A DNA stretch of 64,000 nt from an uncultured Flavobacteriales bacterium (GCA_937129365.1 CAKZNB010000005.1:251021-315020); one strand, 5' to 3'. Positions 1 through 8,899 are shown, counted from the first letter of the stretch. Notes: a model not told the origin generated them from the letters alone. Translations and numbers: made by a program.

Positions 1-233
1 AAATATGGATTTCGATTTATCTTTAAAAAAATAAATTATACACTATGATTAAACTAATAAAAAGCTATTTATCAAAACTTTAAAAAATAAATATGTTGAA
101 AAACCGTTGCATAATTTGAACAAGCTTTTAAATATGAAATTCAAATATGTTCTATCTTTATTTTAAAATAAATTTTATATAAAAAAGGATTTACTTTTTT
201 AAAACGTCTAAGTTGATAATAAACCAAAATACC

Positions 234-584
234 ATGAAAAACATACTCCTATTATCAATTGCATTTTTTGCATTTTCAATCAATACAAATGCTCAAGAAA
301 CTAAGCCAAAAAAATCTAAAATCAACCTAACTACTCAAGAGAAAACTGAATTAAAAAAAGATAAAGAAGCTTTTAAAGCTACTTTAACTCAAGAACAAAA
401 AACCAAGTTGGCGGCAATTAAAAAAGCAAAGAAGGCAGCAAAAAAGAATAATTCCCTTTCTAAAAAAGAAAAGAAAGCACTGAAAAAAAAGTTCAAAGCT
501 CAAAAAAAAGCTGTGTACACACCTGAACAAAGAAAAATGCTTAAAGCCTACAAAGAGAAAAAGAAGAGATTTAAGAAAGATTAA
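234..584 (+). CDS. Small secreted Lys-rich hypothetical protein
   Basis: A 116-residue protein from the ATG at 234. The open frame extends upstream to a TTG at 213, but only the ATG places a signal peptide at the N-terminus (MKNILLLSIAFF..., cleavage likely after NTNAQ). The mature part is dominated by Lys, Ala, Glu and Gln, with repeated short patterns such as 'LTQEQKTKL' and 'YTPEQRKML'. It is predicted to be helical and highly basic. These patterns resemble small periplasmic helical Bacteroidota proteins whose function I do not know. It stands alone, with about 80 bases before the next gene. Confidence is good that it is a gene and low for any function. Confidence 0.75.
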   Translation: MKNILLLSIAFFAFSINTNAQETKPKKSKINLTTQEKTELKKDKEAFKATLTQEQKTKLAAIKKAKKAAKKNNSLSKKEKKALKKKFKAQKKAVYTPEQRKMLKAYKEKKKRFKKD

Positions 585-663
585 TTTACTCATGATTTTT
601 TTCAGAAAGTGAACTAATTTTTATTCTATAATTTCTTAACTTGCTATTGATTTTTTTTGACTC

Positions 664-1542
664 ATGGCAAACAATAAACTCTTAACCAACGAGAAACAAG
701 CAAATATTGGAAATTTCCTTGTAGGGAGATTATTACCAATAAAAGAGAAAAGGCAAGTTGGTCCTTTTACATTTATTGATCATATGGGACCTGCTGAAAT
801 TGGTCCAAACAAATACATGGATGTAGATCAACATCCACATATTGGTCTTTCTACACTTACCTATTTATTTGAAGGAGAAATTGAACACAAAGATTCTATC
901 GGTAGTGAGGTAATAGTTAAAAAAGGAGATGTAGGGTTTATGACTGCTGGAAGTGGAGTAAGTCACACAGAAAGAACTCCAAAAGCTCTGAGAGATGGTA
1001 AAACTTATCCCGTTCATGGATATCAAATTTGGGTTGCTTTACCTAAAGAGTTGGAAGAAATGAATCCTGAATTTCATTTTGTTCAAAACCATGAATTACC
1101 ATCCAAAGAAACTGAAGAGCTGAAAATAATTGTAGCGGCTGGAGAAGGTTTTGGTATGAAATCACCATTAAAAGTTCATTCGCCATTATTTATGGTAGAT
1201 GTGTTGGCTAGGAAAGATACTGAATTAAACATCAGAAATAAAGTAGAAGGAGAAATTGCCTTTGTGATTGTAAAAGGCCGCTTAACTAATGAGGGTCAAG
1301 AAATTGAAGCAGGTCAAATGCTGATTAGCACTACTGAAAACGAATGTAAAGTTCAATTAAAACAAGGGACACAATTACTCTTATTTGGAGGAGAACCTTT
1401 ACCTGAACAACGATTTCTCTCATGGAATTTTGTTTCGAGCAATAAAGATAGATTGAAGCAAGCCCAAAAAGATTGGGAAGAAAAGAAATTCCCAAAAGTT
1501 GCTAGTGACAATACTTACATCCCCTTCCCTACTTGGAAATAA
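664..1542 (+). CDS. Pirin family protein (bicupin)
   Basis: A 292-residue cytoplasmic bicupin. The N-terminal cupin carries the pirin metal-site residues in the expected places: H57 and H59 in 'DQHPHIG', then H101 and E103 in 'SGVSHTER'. Human pirin binds iron with His56, His58, His101 and Glu103. Length matches the family (about 280-300). Bacterial pirins have been linked to quercetin 2,3-dioxygenase activity and to modulation of pyruvate dehydrogenase, so the substrate here is open. Its stop codon overlaps the next ATG (TAATG at 1540-1544), so the two genes are probably co-translated. Confidence 0.92.
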   Translation: MANNKLLTNEKQANIGNFLVGRLLPIKEKRQVGPFTFIDHMGPAEIGPNKYMDVDQHPHIGLSTLTYLFEGEIEHKDSIGSEVIVKKGDVGFMTAGSGVSHTERTPKALRDGKTYPVHGYQIWVALPKELEEMNPEFHFVQNHELPSKETEELKIIVAAGEGFGMKSPLKVHSPLFMVDVLARKDTELNIRNKVEGEIAFVIVKGRLTNEGQEIEAGQMLISTTENECKVQLKQGTQLLLFGGEPLPEQRFLSWNFVSSNKDRLKQAQKDWEEKKFPKVASDNTYIPFPTWK

Positions 1543-1736
1543 TGAAAACAATTGACAGAGAAACCTATTCAAAAAATAGCAAAAGGTACGAATTGCGAAA
1601 AGGGAAAAATGAGCCAAATGCTCCCTTATGCCCTTATGGAAATTCATTTGAATGGATTGGGTATGATTTAGAAACTCAAGAATATGTGAGATTTACTAAA
1701 AGTGTTTTTAAGGAACTGGTTCATAAGCCATCTTGA
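1542..1736 (+). CDS. Small hypothetical protein translationally coupled to pirin
   Basis: A 64-residue soluble protein starting at the ATG that overlaps the pirin stop codon. The frame is open to a TTG at 1533, but the TAATG overlap favours 1542. It is rich in charged and aromatic residues, with two Cys/Pro-containing turns ('NAPLCPYGNSFEWIGYD') and no signal peptide or membrane segment. I do not recognise a family. Position and coding character suggest a real partner of the pirin gene. Confidence 0.6.
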   Translation: MKTIDRETYSKNSKRYELRKGKNEPNAPLCPYGNSFEWIGYDLETQEYVRFTKSVFKELVHKPS

Positions 1737-1812
1737 TTAAATATCATAATTTAAACAAACACTATTCATTTATACTTCTTACCTTTATCTCACTAAAAAA
1801 AGAATATTACCC

Positions 1813-2655
1813 ATGGCTCAACTCGACTGGAAAACAGAAAAAGAATACGAAGAAATTACATTCAAAACCTTGAATGGTGTCGCAAGGATTGCCTTTAACA
1901 GACCTGAGTGTAGAAATGCTTTTACACCTAAAACTGTAGATGAATTGTGGGAAGCCTTAATAATCTGTCATGAAAGTCAAGAAATTGGAGTGGTCTTAAT
2001 TACAGGTGAAGGACCTTCTCCCAAAGATGGGGGTTGGGCATTTTGCTCGGGAGGTGACCAGCGAGTTCGTTCTACCACAGGTTACAAAGGAGCTAATGGA
2101 ATAAACCGATTTAATATTTTGGATGTTCAGCGTCAGATAAGGTTTATGAATAAGGTTGTAATAGCTGTTGTTCCTGGATGGGCAGTAGGTGGCGGACATA
2201 GTTTGCATGTGGTGTGTGATTTGACTTTGGCTAGTAAAGAACATGCAATTTTTAAACAAACTGATGCGGATGTTGCTAGTTTTGATGGAGGGTTTGGTTC
2301 TGCTTATTTGGCCCGACAAGTTGGACAAAAAAGAGCCAGAGAGATTTTCTTTTTGGGAGCTAATTATACCGCACAAGAGGCCTACGAAATGGGAATGGTA
2401 AATAAAGTAGTTCCTCATGATGAATTGGAACAAGAAGCTTATGATTGGGCACAAGAAATAATGACCAAAAGTCCTACGGCAATCAAAATGTTGAAATTTG
2501 GTTTTAACTTAATTGACGATGGATTAATTGGACAACAAGTATATGCAGGTGAAGCTACACGATTGGCTTATGGAACAGATGAAGCCGTAGAGGGAAGAAA
2601 TGCTTTTTTAGAGAAAAGAGAAAGAGATTTCTCTAAATTTCCTAAGTTTCCTTAA
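1813..2655 (+). CDS. menB: 1,4-dihydroxy-2-naphthoyl-CoA synthase
   Basis: A 280-residue crotonase-fold enzyme that closes the second ring of the naphthoquinone in menaquinone synthesis (o-succinylbenzoyl-CoA to 1,4-dihydroxy-2-naphthoyl-CoA). It shows the MenB-type 'FCSGGDQRVR' loop, the oxyanion-hole segment 'GWAVGGGHSLH', and 'SFDGGFGSAYLARQVG', which separates MenB from ordinary enoyl-CoA hydratases. Length fits the family. No other men gene is adjacent. A strong hairpin terminator follows at 2668. Confidence 0.95.
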   Translation: MAQLDWKTEKEYEEITFKTLNGVARIAFNRPECRNAFTPKTVDELWEALIICHESQEIGVVLITGEGPSPKDGGWAFCSGGDQRVRSTTGYKGANGINRFNILDVQRQIRFMNKVVIAVVPGWAVGGGHSLHVVCDLTLASKEHAIFKQTDADVASFDGGFGSAYLARQVGQKRAREIFFLGANYTAQEAYEMGMVNKVVPHDELEQEAYDWAQEIMTKSPTAIKMLKFGFNLIDDGLIGQQVYAGEATRLAYGTDEAVEGRNAFLEKRERDFSKFPKFP

Positions 2656-2667
2656 ATTTTAAAAAGT

Positions 2668-2693
2668 GTCCTGAAAATTCAGGACCTTTTTTT
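2668..2693. terminator. Bidirectional terminator between menB and msrA
   Basis: A perfect hairpin, GTCCTGAA at 2668-2675 and TTCAGGAC at 2678-2685, is followed by a T run at 2687-2693 and preceded by an A run at 2661-2665. It can end transcription of the convergent menB and msrA genes. Confidence 0.85.
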
Positions 2694-3183
2694 ATATAAA
2701 ACTTCCAAATCTTTCAAAATGGCAAGTATATCCATCAGGATTTCTTACCAAATAATCTTGATGCTCTGGTTCTGCAGGCCAAAATTTAGCAATAGGCTCT
2801 AAAGTGGTTACTACTTTTTCGTCCCACCTACCCGATTTGTTCACAATTTCAATTACCTCTTTCGCTACATTTTTCTCCTCTTCATTTTGTGTAAAAATTG
2901 CCGAACGATAGCTTGAACCTCTATCATTCCCTTGTCTATCAATCGTTGTAGGATTATGGATTCTGAAAAAATAATCTAAAATTTCTCTGAAAGAAGTAAC
3001 ATCTGATTTGTAAGTTAATTCAATTCCTTCTGCATGACCAGGATGATATTTATAAGTAGGGTTTTCGTTTTCTCCACCTATATACCCCACTTCTGTATCT
3101 ATTATTCCAGGACGTACTCTGAACAAATCTTCCATTCCCCAGAAACATCCTCCTGCAATATATGCTTTTTTTATTGTTGACAT
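2692..3183 (-). CDS. msrA: Peptide-methionine (S)-S-oxide reductase MsrA
   Basis: A 163-residue enzyme that reduces methionine-S-sulfoxide in oxidised proteins. The catalytic motif GCFWG is at residues 12-16 (Cys13). Downstream family segments include '[12 protein letters not shown]', 'HAEGIEL' and '[14 protein letters not shown]'. There is no signal peptide, so it is cytoplasmic. It stands alone on the minus strand. Confidence 0.95.
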   Translation of the reverse strand: MSTIKKAYIAGGCFWGMEDLFRVRPGIIDTEVGYIGGENENPTYKYHPGHAEGIELTYKSDVTSFREILDYFFRIHNPTTIDRQGNDRGSSYRSAIFTQNEEEKNVAKEVIEIVNKSGRWDEKVVTTLEPIAKFWPAEPEHQDYLVRNPDGYTCHFERFGSFI

Positions 3184-3264
3184 TTGTTATAAAATTTATG
3201 TATTAGAAGTTTAACTCATTATAATCTTACGTAAAAATCGAACTTTTTTTGGTAAGTTTAAAGT

Positions 3265-3648
3265 ATGAAGAATTTGCCGCTTAAGATAGCTGGAGTTATT
3301 TCTTTTTTAACTGCTCTCATTCACACTTTTGGTGGTCAGAAAGATTTAATAGATCCTCTCCAAGAAAGCAACATGAGCTATCAATCAACAATGGAAATAA
3401 TAGGAACATGGCATTTAGTTACCATTCTATTATTTGGAACAGCTTTTTTCTTGTTAAAATTTGGGTTTAGAGGATACGGAAGGTCTAATCATAATCTTTT
3501 GAGAGCTATTGGCTGGATTTATATTGCAGGCTCGGTTCCATACATTGCAGTGAGTTTTAAATACGGGTTATTAGCTCCCCAATTTATTCTACTTCTACCA
3601 ATAGGAATTCTTATACACTGGAATTTAAAGTATTACAAGACTATTTAA
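3265..3648 (+). CDS. Hypothetical four-helix membrane protein
   Basis: A 127-residue protein with about four hydrophobic segments (near residues 7-25, 46-66, 82-100 and 104-122) and little soluble sequence. The pattern resembles small integral membrane proteins of the DUF4345-like type, but this is only a resemblance. Its stop codon abuts the stop codon of the convergent SulP gene with no gap. Confidence 0.7.
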   Translation: MKNLPLKIAGVISFLTALIHTFGGQKDLIDPLQESNMSYQSTMEIIGTWHLVTILLFGTAFFLLKFGFRGYGRSNHNLLRAIGWIYIAGSVPYIAVSFKYGLLAPQFILLLPIGILIHWNLKYYKTI

Positions 3649-5232
3649 TTAATCCACTTTATCTGCAACAACCCTGTAAGTAGGATCTTCTAGCACATTT
3701 ACATCAATTACTTTTTCAGCATTTTTTAGCAATTTCACGCAATCTTTTGACAAATGCTTTAAGTGCACTTTTTTACCTGCTTGATGATATCTTTCTGTCA
3801 ATTTATTTAAAGCTTCAATAGCAGACATATCCGTAACTCTACTTTCTTCAAAATCAATAATCACTTCTTCAGGGTCGTTTTTTACATCAAATTTTTCATT
3901 AAAAACTCCTACCGAACCAAAGAAAAGTGGTCCGTAAATTTCGTAATGTTTTACACCATCTTCATCAATGTGCTTTCTTGCTCTAATTCGTTTTGCGTTG
4001 TCCCAAGAGAAAACCAATGCAGAAATTATTACACCAATAAGAACTGCCAAAGCAAGATTGTGAAGGAATACAGTGATCAAAGTAACAATCAACATTACAA
4101 TAATATCAGATTTTGGCATTTTGTTAAATACTCTAAAACTTGCCCACTCAAAGGTTCCTATTGCCACCATAAACATTAATCCTACTAGAGATGCCATTGG
4201 TAATTTTTCTATTAAACTAGAACCAAACATAATAAAAACCAGTAACATAACAGCTGCTACAATTCCTGAAAGTCTTGCTCTTGCACCGTTTGAAGTATTT
4301 ATTAAACTTTGTCCAATCATTGCACACCCTCCCATTCCTGAGAACATTCCTGACAATATATTTGCCGTTCCCTGAGCTACAGCCTCTTTGTTTCCGCTCC
4401 CCCTTGTTTGGGTAATCTCATCAATTAAATTTAATGTTAATAAACTCTCAATTAATCCAACTCCTGCAACAATAGCGGCAAAAGGTAAAATTGACCAAAA
4501 GGTTTCCATTGAAAATGGTACTTGCATAAGAGTAAAATCAGGAAAACCTCCCTTTATTGTTTGTCCGTCTCTAAGCGTTTGCTCAATGGTAAGTGTATCA
4601 ATATCAAACCCCATTACTATTCCCGTAACGACTAATATTGCTGCTAATGAAGAAGGAATAGCTTTTGTGATTTTTGGTAACCCCCAAATAATCAACATTG
4701 TAAGCAAAACCAATCCAAGCATCACCATGAAAGGCCCACTTTCTAATAACCCAAGTTCATCATTTCCTTCTTTATAAAAACTGGTAAATTGTGCAGTAAA
4801 AATGATAATTGCGAGTCCATTTACAAATCCAAACATCACTGAATGAGGAACTAATCTAATAAATTTTCCAAGCCTAAGAACTCCAAACAAAATTTGCATA
4901 ACCCCTGCAAGAATAACCGTTCCGAATACATACGGTAAAATATCCAATTCATTAGTTATACCCATAACCTCTAATTTGTCTATTAATCCTCCAAAAATTA
5001 CAGCAATTGCTCCTGTTGCTCCAGAAATCATTCCTGGACGTCCTCCAAAAATTGAAGTTACAATTCCCATAACAAAAGCTGCATATAATCCGATAAGCGG
5101 AGAAAATCCTGCAATCATTGCAAATGCAACTGCCTCTGGCACAAGTGCTAATGCCACTGTAAGTCCAGAAAGCACTTCAGTTTTATAATTTACTTTTTGA
5201 GATAAATCAAATAGATTGAAATATTTTTTCAT
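3649..5232 (-). CDS. SulP/SLC26 family anion transporter with STAS domain
   Basis: A 527-residue inner-membrane transporter. Residues about 1-400 are the multi-helix SulP core, with the family stretch 'LVPEAVAFAMIAGFSPLIGLYAAF' near the N-terminus. Residues about 425-520 form a cytoplasmic STAS domain ('VIIDFEESRVTDMSAIEAL'). Family members move sulfate, bicarbonate or other anions, sometimes with Na+. Substrate cannot be read from sequence, and no sulfate-assimilation or carbonic anhydrase gene lies beside it. A TAnnTTTG-type promoter lies 25 bases upstream. Confidence 0.92.
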   Translation of the reverse strand: MKKYFNLFDLSQKVNYKTEVLSGLTVALALVPEAVAFAMIAGFSPLIGLYAAFVMGIVTSIFGGRPGMISGATGAIAVIFGGLIDKLEVMGITNELDILPYVFGTVILAGVMQILFGVLRLGKFIRLVPHSVMFGFVNGLAIIIFTAQFTSFYKEGNDELGLLESGPFMVMLGLVLLTMLIIWGLPKITKAIPSSLAAILVVTGIVMGFDIDTLTIEQTLRDGQTIKGGFPDFTLMQVPFSMETFWSILPFAAIVAGVGLIESLLTLNLIDEITQTRGSGNKEAVAQGTANILSGMFSGMGGCAMIGQSLINTSNGARARLSGIVAAVMLLVFIMFGSSLIEKLPMASLVGLMFMVAIGTFEWASFRVFNKMPKSDIIVMLIVTLITVFLHNLALAVLIGVIISALVFSWDNAKRIRARKHIDEDGVKHYEIYGPLFFGSVGVFNEKFDVKNDPEEVIIDFEESRVTDMSAIEALNKLTERYHQAGKKVHLKHLSKDCVKLLKNAEKVIDVNVLEDPTYRVVADKVD

Positions 5233-5257
5233 AATGAATAGTCGTGTTTTGAAAGTG

Positions 5258-5265
5258 CAAAACTA
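5258..5265 (-). promoter_or_regulatory. -7 promoter box for the SulP gene
   Basis: The minus strand reads TAGTTTTG followed by C, matching the Bacteroidota -7 consensus TAnnTTTG, about 25 bases before the SulP start codon. The upstream -33 box was not clear. Confidence 0.55.
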
Positions 5266-5347
5266 CTGAAAACTTATGACAATTCTTTTGTATCACTTTG
5301 TATTCCTAGAAAGAGAAAAAATCTCTACAAATAGTTTCAATAAATAG

Positions 5348-5355
5348 TAAGTTTG
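5348..5355 (+). promoter_or_regulatory. -7 promoter box for bshA-trmH
   Basis: TAAGTTTG matches TAnnTTTG, 36 bases before the bshA ATG. No clear -33 element was found at the expected distance. Confidence 0.45.
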
Positions 5356-5391
5356 TAACTAATTAAGTGTCTTAAAAGAAAAAATAAACTC

Positions 5392-6507
5392 ATGAAAATA
5401 GGGATTGTATTATATCCAACCTTTGGTGGAAGTGGCGTAGTTGCAACAGAACTTGGAAAAGCTCTAGCTCAAAAAGGGCATCAAATTCATTTTATTTCTT
5501 ACAGTTTTCCCGTTCGTCTTGATGTACACGATAAAAATATTTTTTACCATGAGGTACGAGTAAATAGTTATCCTCTTTTTAAATATCCTCCTTATGAATC
5601 TGCACTTACAAGTAAATTAGTAGATGTAATTCGTTTTGAAAAATTGGATGTACTCCACCTTCATTATGCTATTCCTCATGCTTCTGCGGCTCACATGGCT
5701 CAGCAAATTTTAAAGGAAGAAGGGATTTACATTCCGTTTATTACAACACTGCATGGAACTGATATTACACTGGTAGGAAGAGATCCTTTCTTTAAACCTA
5801 TTATTACCTATTCAATCAATCAATCAGATGCGGTTACTACTGTTTCTCAAAGTTTAAAAGATGATACATACAAGTTTTTTAATATTAAAAATGGAATTGA
5901 TGTAATTCCTAATTTTATTTGCATCAAGGATATGAAATTTAGCATAAAAAGAGAACGATATGCTGAAGAAGATGAATTGATTTTATGCCATGTTTCAAAT
6001 TTCAGACCTGTAAAAAGAGTTGAAGATGTAATACGAATTTTTGCAAAAGTTAGAGAAAAAATTAAGTGCAAATTAATTCTTGTAGGTGATGGGCCAGAAA
6101 GAGATAAAATGGAATTACTTTGTAGAAAATTAGGCACTTGTAAGGACACAAGTTTTATTGGGACTGTAAATAATACAACTGAAATTCTCTCTATTGCGGA
6201 CTTATTTTTGCTACCATCAGAGACTGAAAGTTTTGGATTAGCAGCATTAGAAGCCATGGCAGTTTCGGTACCAGTGGTTTCTACAAACACCGGTGGAATA
6301 CCAGAAGTAAACGAACACAATTTTTCTGGAATGTTGAGTAATGTTGGCGATGTAGAGAACATGGCAAAAAATGCTATTCACATTTTAGAAAATAAAGAAA
6401 GGCATACTCAATTTAAAAACAATGCGTTGAAACAAGCTGCAAAGTTTGATTTGAATGAAATTGTAGAAAAATACATTACTTTGTACAAGAAAGTAATAAA
6501 AAACTAA
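5392..6507 (+). CDS. bshA: N-acetyl-alpha-D-glucosaminyl L-malate synthase (bacillithiol synthesis)
   Basis: A 371-residue GT4-family retaining glycosyltransferase that joins GlcNAc from UDP-GlcNAc to L-malate, the first step of bacillithiol synthesis. The start 'MKIGIVLYPTFGGSGVVA', the 'HGTDITLVG' loop and the donor-site segment 'ESFGLAALEAMA' are typical of BshA. Two Rossmann-like halves fill the length. bshB and bshC are not in the window. trmH follows after 2 bases. Confidence 0.93.
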   Translation: MKIGIVLYPTFGGSGVVATELGKALAQKGHQIHFISYSFPVRLDVHDKNIFYHEVRVNSYPLFKYPPYESALTSKLVDVIRFEKLDVLHLHYAIPHASAAHMAQQILKEEGIYIPFITTLHGTDITLVGRDPFFKPIITYSINQSDAVTTVSQSLKDDTYKFFNIKNGIDVIPNFICIKDMKFSIKRERYAEEDELILCHVSNFRPVKRVEDVIRIFAKVREKIKCKLILVGDGPERDKMELLCRKLGTCKDTSFIGTVNNTTEILSIADLFLLPSETESFGLAALEAMAVSVPVVSTNTGGIPEVNEHNFSGMLSNVGDVENMAKNAIHILENKERHTQFKNNALKQAAKFDLNEIVEKYITLYKKVIKN

Positions 6508-6509
6508 AC

Positions 6510-7181
6510 ATGGAATCTGAAATAGTGGATCATTTATCTCAATTTGCTCATGAAAATCGAGTTGAGCTTTTTAATAAAATAATTGAGGAAAGAACGGATT
6601 TTATCACCTTGGTACTCGAAGATATTTATCATGCACAAAATGCAAGTGCCGCAATTAGAACTTGCGATTGCTTTGGAATACAAACTATGCATGTAATTGA
6701 AAATAGAAATGAATTTAATTTACATACTGGAATTACTTTAGGATCAGCTAATTGGGTAGATTTAATTCGATATAACGAAGAAGAGAATAATACTAGAACT
6801 ACACTTAAAAAGTTAAAAAAGGAAGGGTATAAGATTGTTGCAACTTCTCCACTAGCCGATAATAAATCTCTGTATGATATTGAACTTGACAAACCACTTG
6901 CCATTGTGTTGGGCAATGAACATCATGGCATTTCTGAAGTAGTAAAAGAAGAGGCTGATGAGTTTATCACCATCCCAATGCATGGATTTACAGAGAGTTT
7001 TAATATTTCTGTTTCAGCTGCAATTTGCCTCTCTGAACTCACAACAAAAATCAGAAAATCTGAAGTAGATTGGAAACTATCTGATATAAAGAAAGAAGAA
7101 GTACTACTGAAATGGTACAAAAACTCAATAAAAAAGGGCGAAGAGATTGCGGAGGAGTTTGAAAAAAAGCAATCAAAATAA
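6510..7181 (+). CDS. trmH: SpoU/TrmH-family tRNA (guanosine-2'-O-)-methyltransferase
   Basis: A 223-residue SPOUT methyltransferase. The three SpoU motifs are visible: motif 1 'NASAAIRTCDCFG' (N44, R50), motif 2 'GNEHHG' (135-140) and motif 3 'ESFNISVSAA' (162-171). The short N-terminus and C-terminal basic helix fit TrmH, which methylates G18 of tRNA, better than the longer RlmB. It uses S-adenosylmethionine in the cytoplasm. Probably co-transcribed with bshA. Confidence 0.88.
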   Translation: MESEIVDHLSQFAHENRVELFNKIIEERTDFITLVLEDIYHAQNASAAIRTCDCFGIQTMHVIENRNEFNLHTGITLGSANWVDLIRYNEEENNTRTTLKKLKKEGYKIVATSPLADNKSLYDIELDKPLAIVLGNEHHGISEVVKEEADEFITIPMHGFTESFNISVSAAICLSELTTKIRKSEVDWKLSDIKKEEVLLKWYKNSIKKGEEIAEEFEKKQSK

Positions 7182-7240
7182 AAGATAATAACTAATTAAA
7201 ATTTAGCTATATAAATTCCTTTAAAAACTAAAGGTTTCCT

Positions 7241-7248
7241 TATATTTG
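7241..7248 (+). promoter_or_regulatory. -7 promoter box for the THX/Rho_N gene
   Basis: TATATTTG followed by C, matching TAnnTTTG, 41 bases before the ATG at 7290. Confidence 0.6.
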
Positions 7249-7289
7249 CGACTTAATAGATTAAAAAATACAATTTTTACCAAAAAACT

Positions 7290-7634
7290 ATGGGAAAAGG
7301 AGATAAAAGGACAAAAAAAGGGAAAAGAATACTTAGTACTTGGGGAGTTCACAGACCAAGAACTGACAAAAACCCTGTAGCTCCTGTAGCTAAAACAAAA
7401 AAGAAAAAATCTGCTGCTAAGCCAAAAGCTAAAGCAGAAAAGAAAACTGAAGAAAAAGAAGAGGTAGTTGCAAAAGCAACACCAGCTAAAAAAGCTCCAG
7501 TGAAGAAAGCTGAAAGTAATTCAACTGATATTTCTTCTAACACTGTTGCTGAATTAAAAGCAATGGCTAAAGAAAAAGGTATTAAAGGATATACTTCTAT
7601 GAAGAAAGCTGAATTAGTAGCTGCTCTTAGTTAA
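7290..7634 (+). CDS. 30S ribosomal protein THX fused to a Rho N-terminal (SAP-like) domain
   Basis: A 114-residue, very basic protein in three parts. Residues 1-26 ('MGKGDKRTKKGK...') match ribosomal protein bTHX, a peptide of about 25 residues that lies in the head of the 30S subunit. Residues about 31-75 are a Lys/Ala/Pro/Glu linker. Residues about 83-113 ('TVAELKAMAKEKG', 'YTSMKKAELVAAL') match the SAP-like Rho N-terminal helix pair, which binds nucleic acid. Most THX entries end after the first part, so this is an extended form. It is monocistronic, with its own -7 box and a strong terminator. Confidence 0.8.
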   Translation: MGKGDKRTKKGKRILSTWGVHRPRTDKNPVAPVAKTKKKKSAAKPKAKAEKKTEEKEEVVAKATPAKKAPVKKAESNSTDISSNTVAELKAMAKEKGIKGYTSMKKAELVAALS

Positions 7635-7656
7635 TTTTTACTTCAACACAATATTT

Positions 7657-7691
7657 AAAAGGGAATCAAATTAATTTGATTCCCTTTTTTT
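7657..7691 (+). terminator. Terminator of the THX/Rho_N gene
   Basis: A perfect 24-base palindrome spans 7661-7684 (arms GGGAATCAAATT and its complement), followed by seven T residues. The same arm core recurs in the terminator at 23107. Confidence 0.9.
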
Positions 7692-7701
7692 ATATTCGAA
7701 T

Positions 7702-8484
7702 ATGAAAGTAACCGACCAGATGAACCGTAGAATTAAAATCCCTGATACTATTCAGCGGATTGTTTCTTTGGTGCCTTCACAAACTGAACTATTAGTTGAT
7801 TTAGGACTCGAAGATAAGATTATAGGAATCACAAAGTTTTGTATTCATCCAAAGGGATTAAAACAAACTAAAACTATAATTGGCGGAACCAAAAATTTTC
7901 ATTTTGATAGAATAAAACAGTTAAAACCTGACTTGATAATTGGAAATAAAGAGGAGAATTATAAGGAAGGAATTAAGGAATTAGAAAAAGATTTTCCTGT
8001 GTGGATGAGTGACATCTTAACTATTGAGGATGCAACAAATATGATTGCCCAAATTGGCTTAATTACCCAAACCGAACTTAAAGCCAAAATATTAGTTGAA
8101 AACATACGGATTGAAGTAAATAAATTAAAAGCTAAAATAAACCCAGTTAAAAAAGTACTTTATTTCATTTGGAAAAATCCATATATGGTTGCTGGAAGTA
8201 ATAATTACATCAATGAAATATTGAGATTAAATGGGTTTGAAAATCTCTGTAACACAGATGAATATAGCAGATATCCAGAAATTACTTCAGAAGAAATAAA
8301 AAGCCTTAACCCTGAGGTTGTTTTATTATCCTCAGAGCCTTTTCCATTTAAAGAAAATCACATTGAAGAGTTTAAAAATCTCTTACCAAATACTGAAATA
8401 AAAATTGTGGATGGTGAGTTATATTCGTGGTATGGTTCTCGATTATTAGTAGCTTTAAAAACATTTAACGAATATGGAAACTAA
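7702..8484 (+). CDS. Helical-backbone metal receptor / BtuF-like substrate-binding protein without signal peptide
   Basis: A 260-residue protein of the periplasmic-binding-protein class used by cobalamin and siderophore importers. Features are 'RIVSLVPSQTELLVDLG', 'KPDLIIG' and a C-terminal lobe 'LNPEVVLLSSEPFPFK'. It begins directly with the first beta strand ('MKVTDQMNRRIKIP'), with no signal peptide or lipobox, so as read it would be cytoplasmic. Such leaderless members occur in Bacteroidota. No permease or ATPase gene is adjacent. Its end overlaps the next gene by 11 bases. Confidence 0.8.
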   Translation: MKVTDQMNRRIKIPDTIQRIVSLVPSQTELLVDLGLEDKIIGITKFCIHPKGLKQTKTIIGGTKNFHFDRIKQLKPDLIIGNKEENYKEGIKELEKDFPVWMSDILTIEDATNMIAQIGLITQTELKAKILVENIRIEVNKLKAKINPVKKVLYFIWKNPYMVAGSNNYINEILRLNGFENLCNTDEYSRYPEITSEEIKSLNPEVVLLSSEPFPFKENHIEEFKNLLPNTEIKIVDGELYSWYGSRLLVALKTFNEYGN

Positions 8485-8899
8485 AAAAGTAGCAAGTGTA
8501 ACTAAGAGAATAGTTTTAGGCAAAAACAAGCCCACTCCAATCTTACGGTTTTTATGTTGGTTTACAATTATCTGGGATATTGCAATAGGAATTTACATGG
8601 GAGCAACTGGTGTAATTTTTATGATACGAGGAGAGAATTTTTCTGAAAACTCTATGCTCAAAGATTTTACACAAAATTTTTGTTTTACCTATGCAGCACT
8701 TCATGGAGTTTCGTTCTTAGCCGCAATTTTAATGTACAGGCTAAAAAGAAATGGATTCATCCTATATTCTATTGTAAATATTGGGATGGTGGTTTCCACA
8801 TTTATCTTTGTAGAATCACTCCGTGCCGATTATGTACAAATTGCCTTTACACTAATTATGATAGGATTATTTGCTACTCAACTCAAAAAACTAAGCTAA
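8474..8899 (+). CDS. Hypothetical four-helix membrane protein
   Basis: A 141-residue protein with a basic N-terminus and four hydrophobic segments (about residues 24-48, 68-88, 93-110 and 116-135). The N-terminal Lys/Arg residues suggest a cytoplasmic N-terminus. Family not recognised. It overlaps the preceding receptor-like gene by 11 bases, so the two are probably co-expressed. Its stop abuts the end of the convergent helicase gene. Confidence 0.7.
   Translation: METKKVASVTKRIVLGKNKPTPILRFLCWFTIIWDIAIGIYMGATGVIFMIRGENFSENSMLKDFTQNFCFTYAALHGVSFLAAILMYRLKRNGFILYSIVNIGMVVSTFIFVESLRADYVQIAFTLIMIGLFATQLKKLS

Noticed and set aside
1-48. Open frame from the left edge to a TGA at 46-48 (ends ...YTL) that could be the tail of an upstream gene
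   Set aside because: Only 15 codons; two other frames also stay open over part of it, so no gene can be claimed.
1996-2454. 152-codon antisense frame within menB
   Set aside because: Shadow of a certain enzyme gene; composition and lack of start context give no support.
3946-4777. Several plus-strand frames opposite the SulP gene
   Set aside because: They are antisense shadows of a clear transporter and have no family resemblance.
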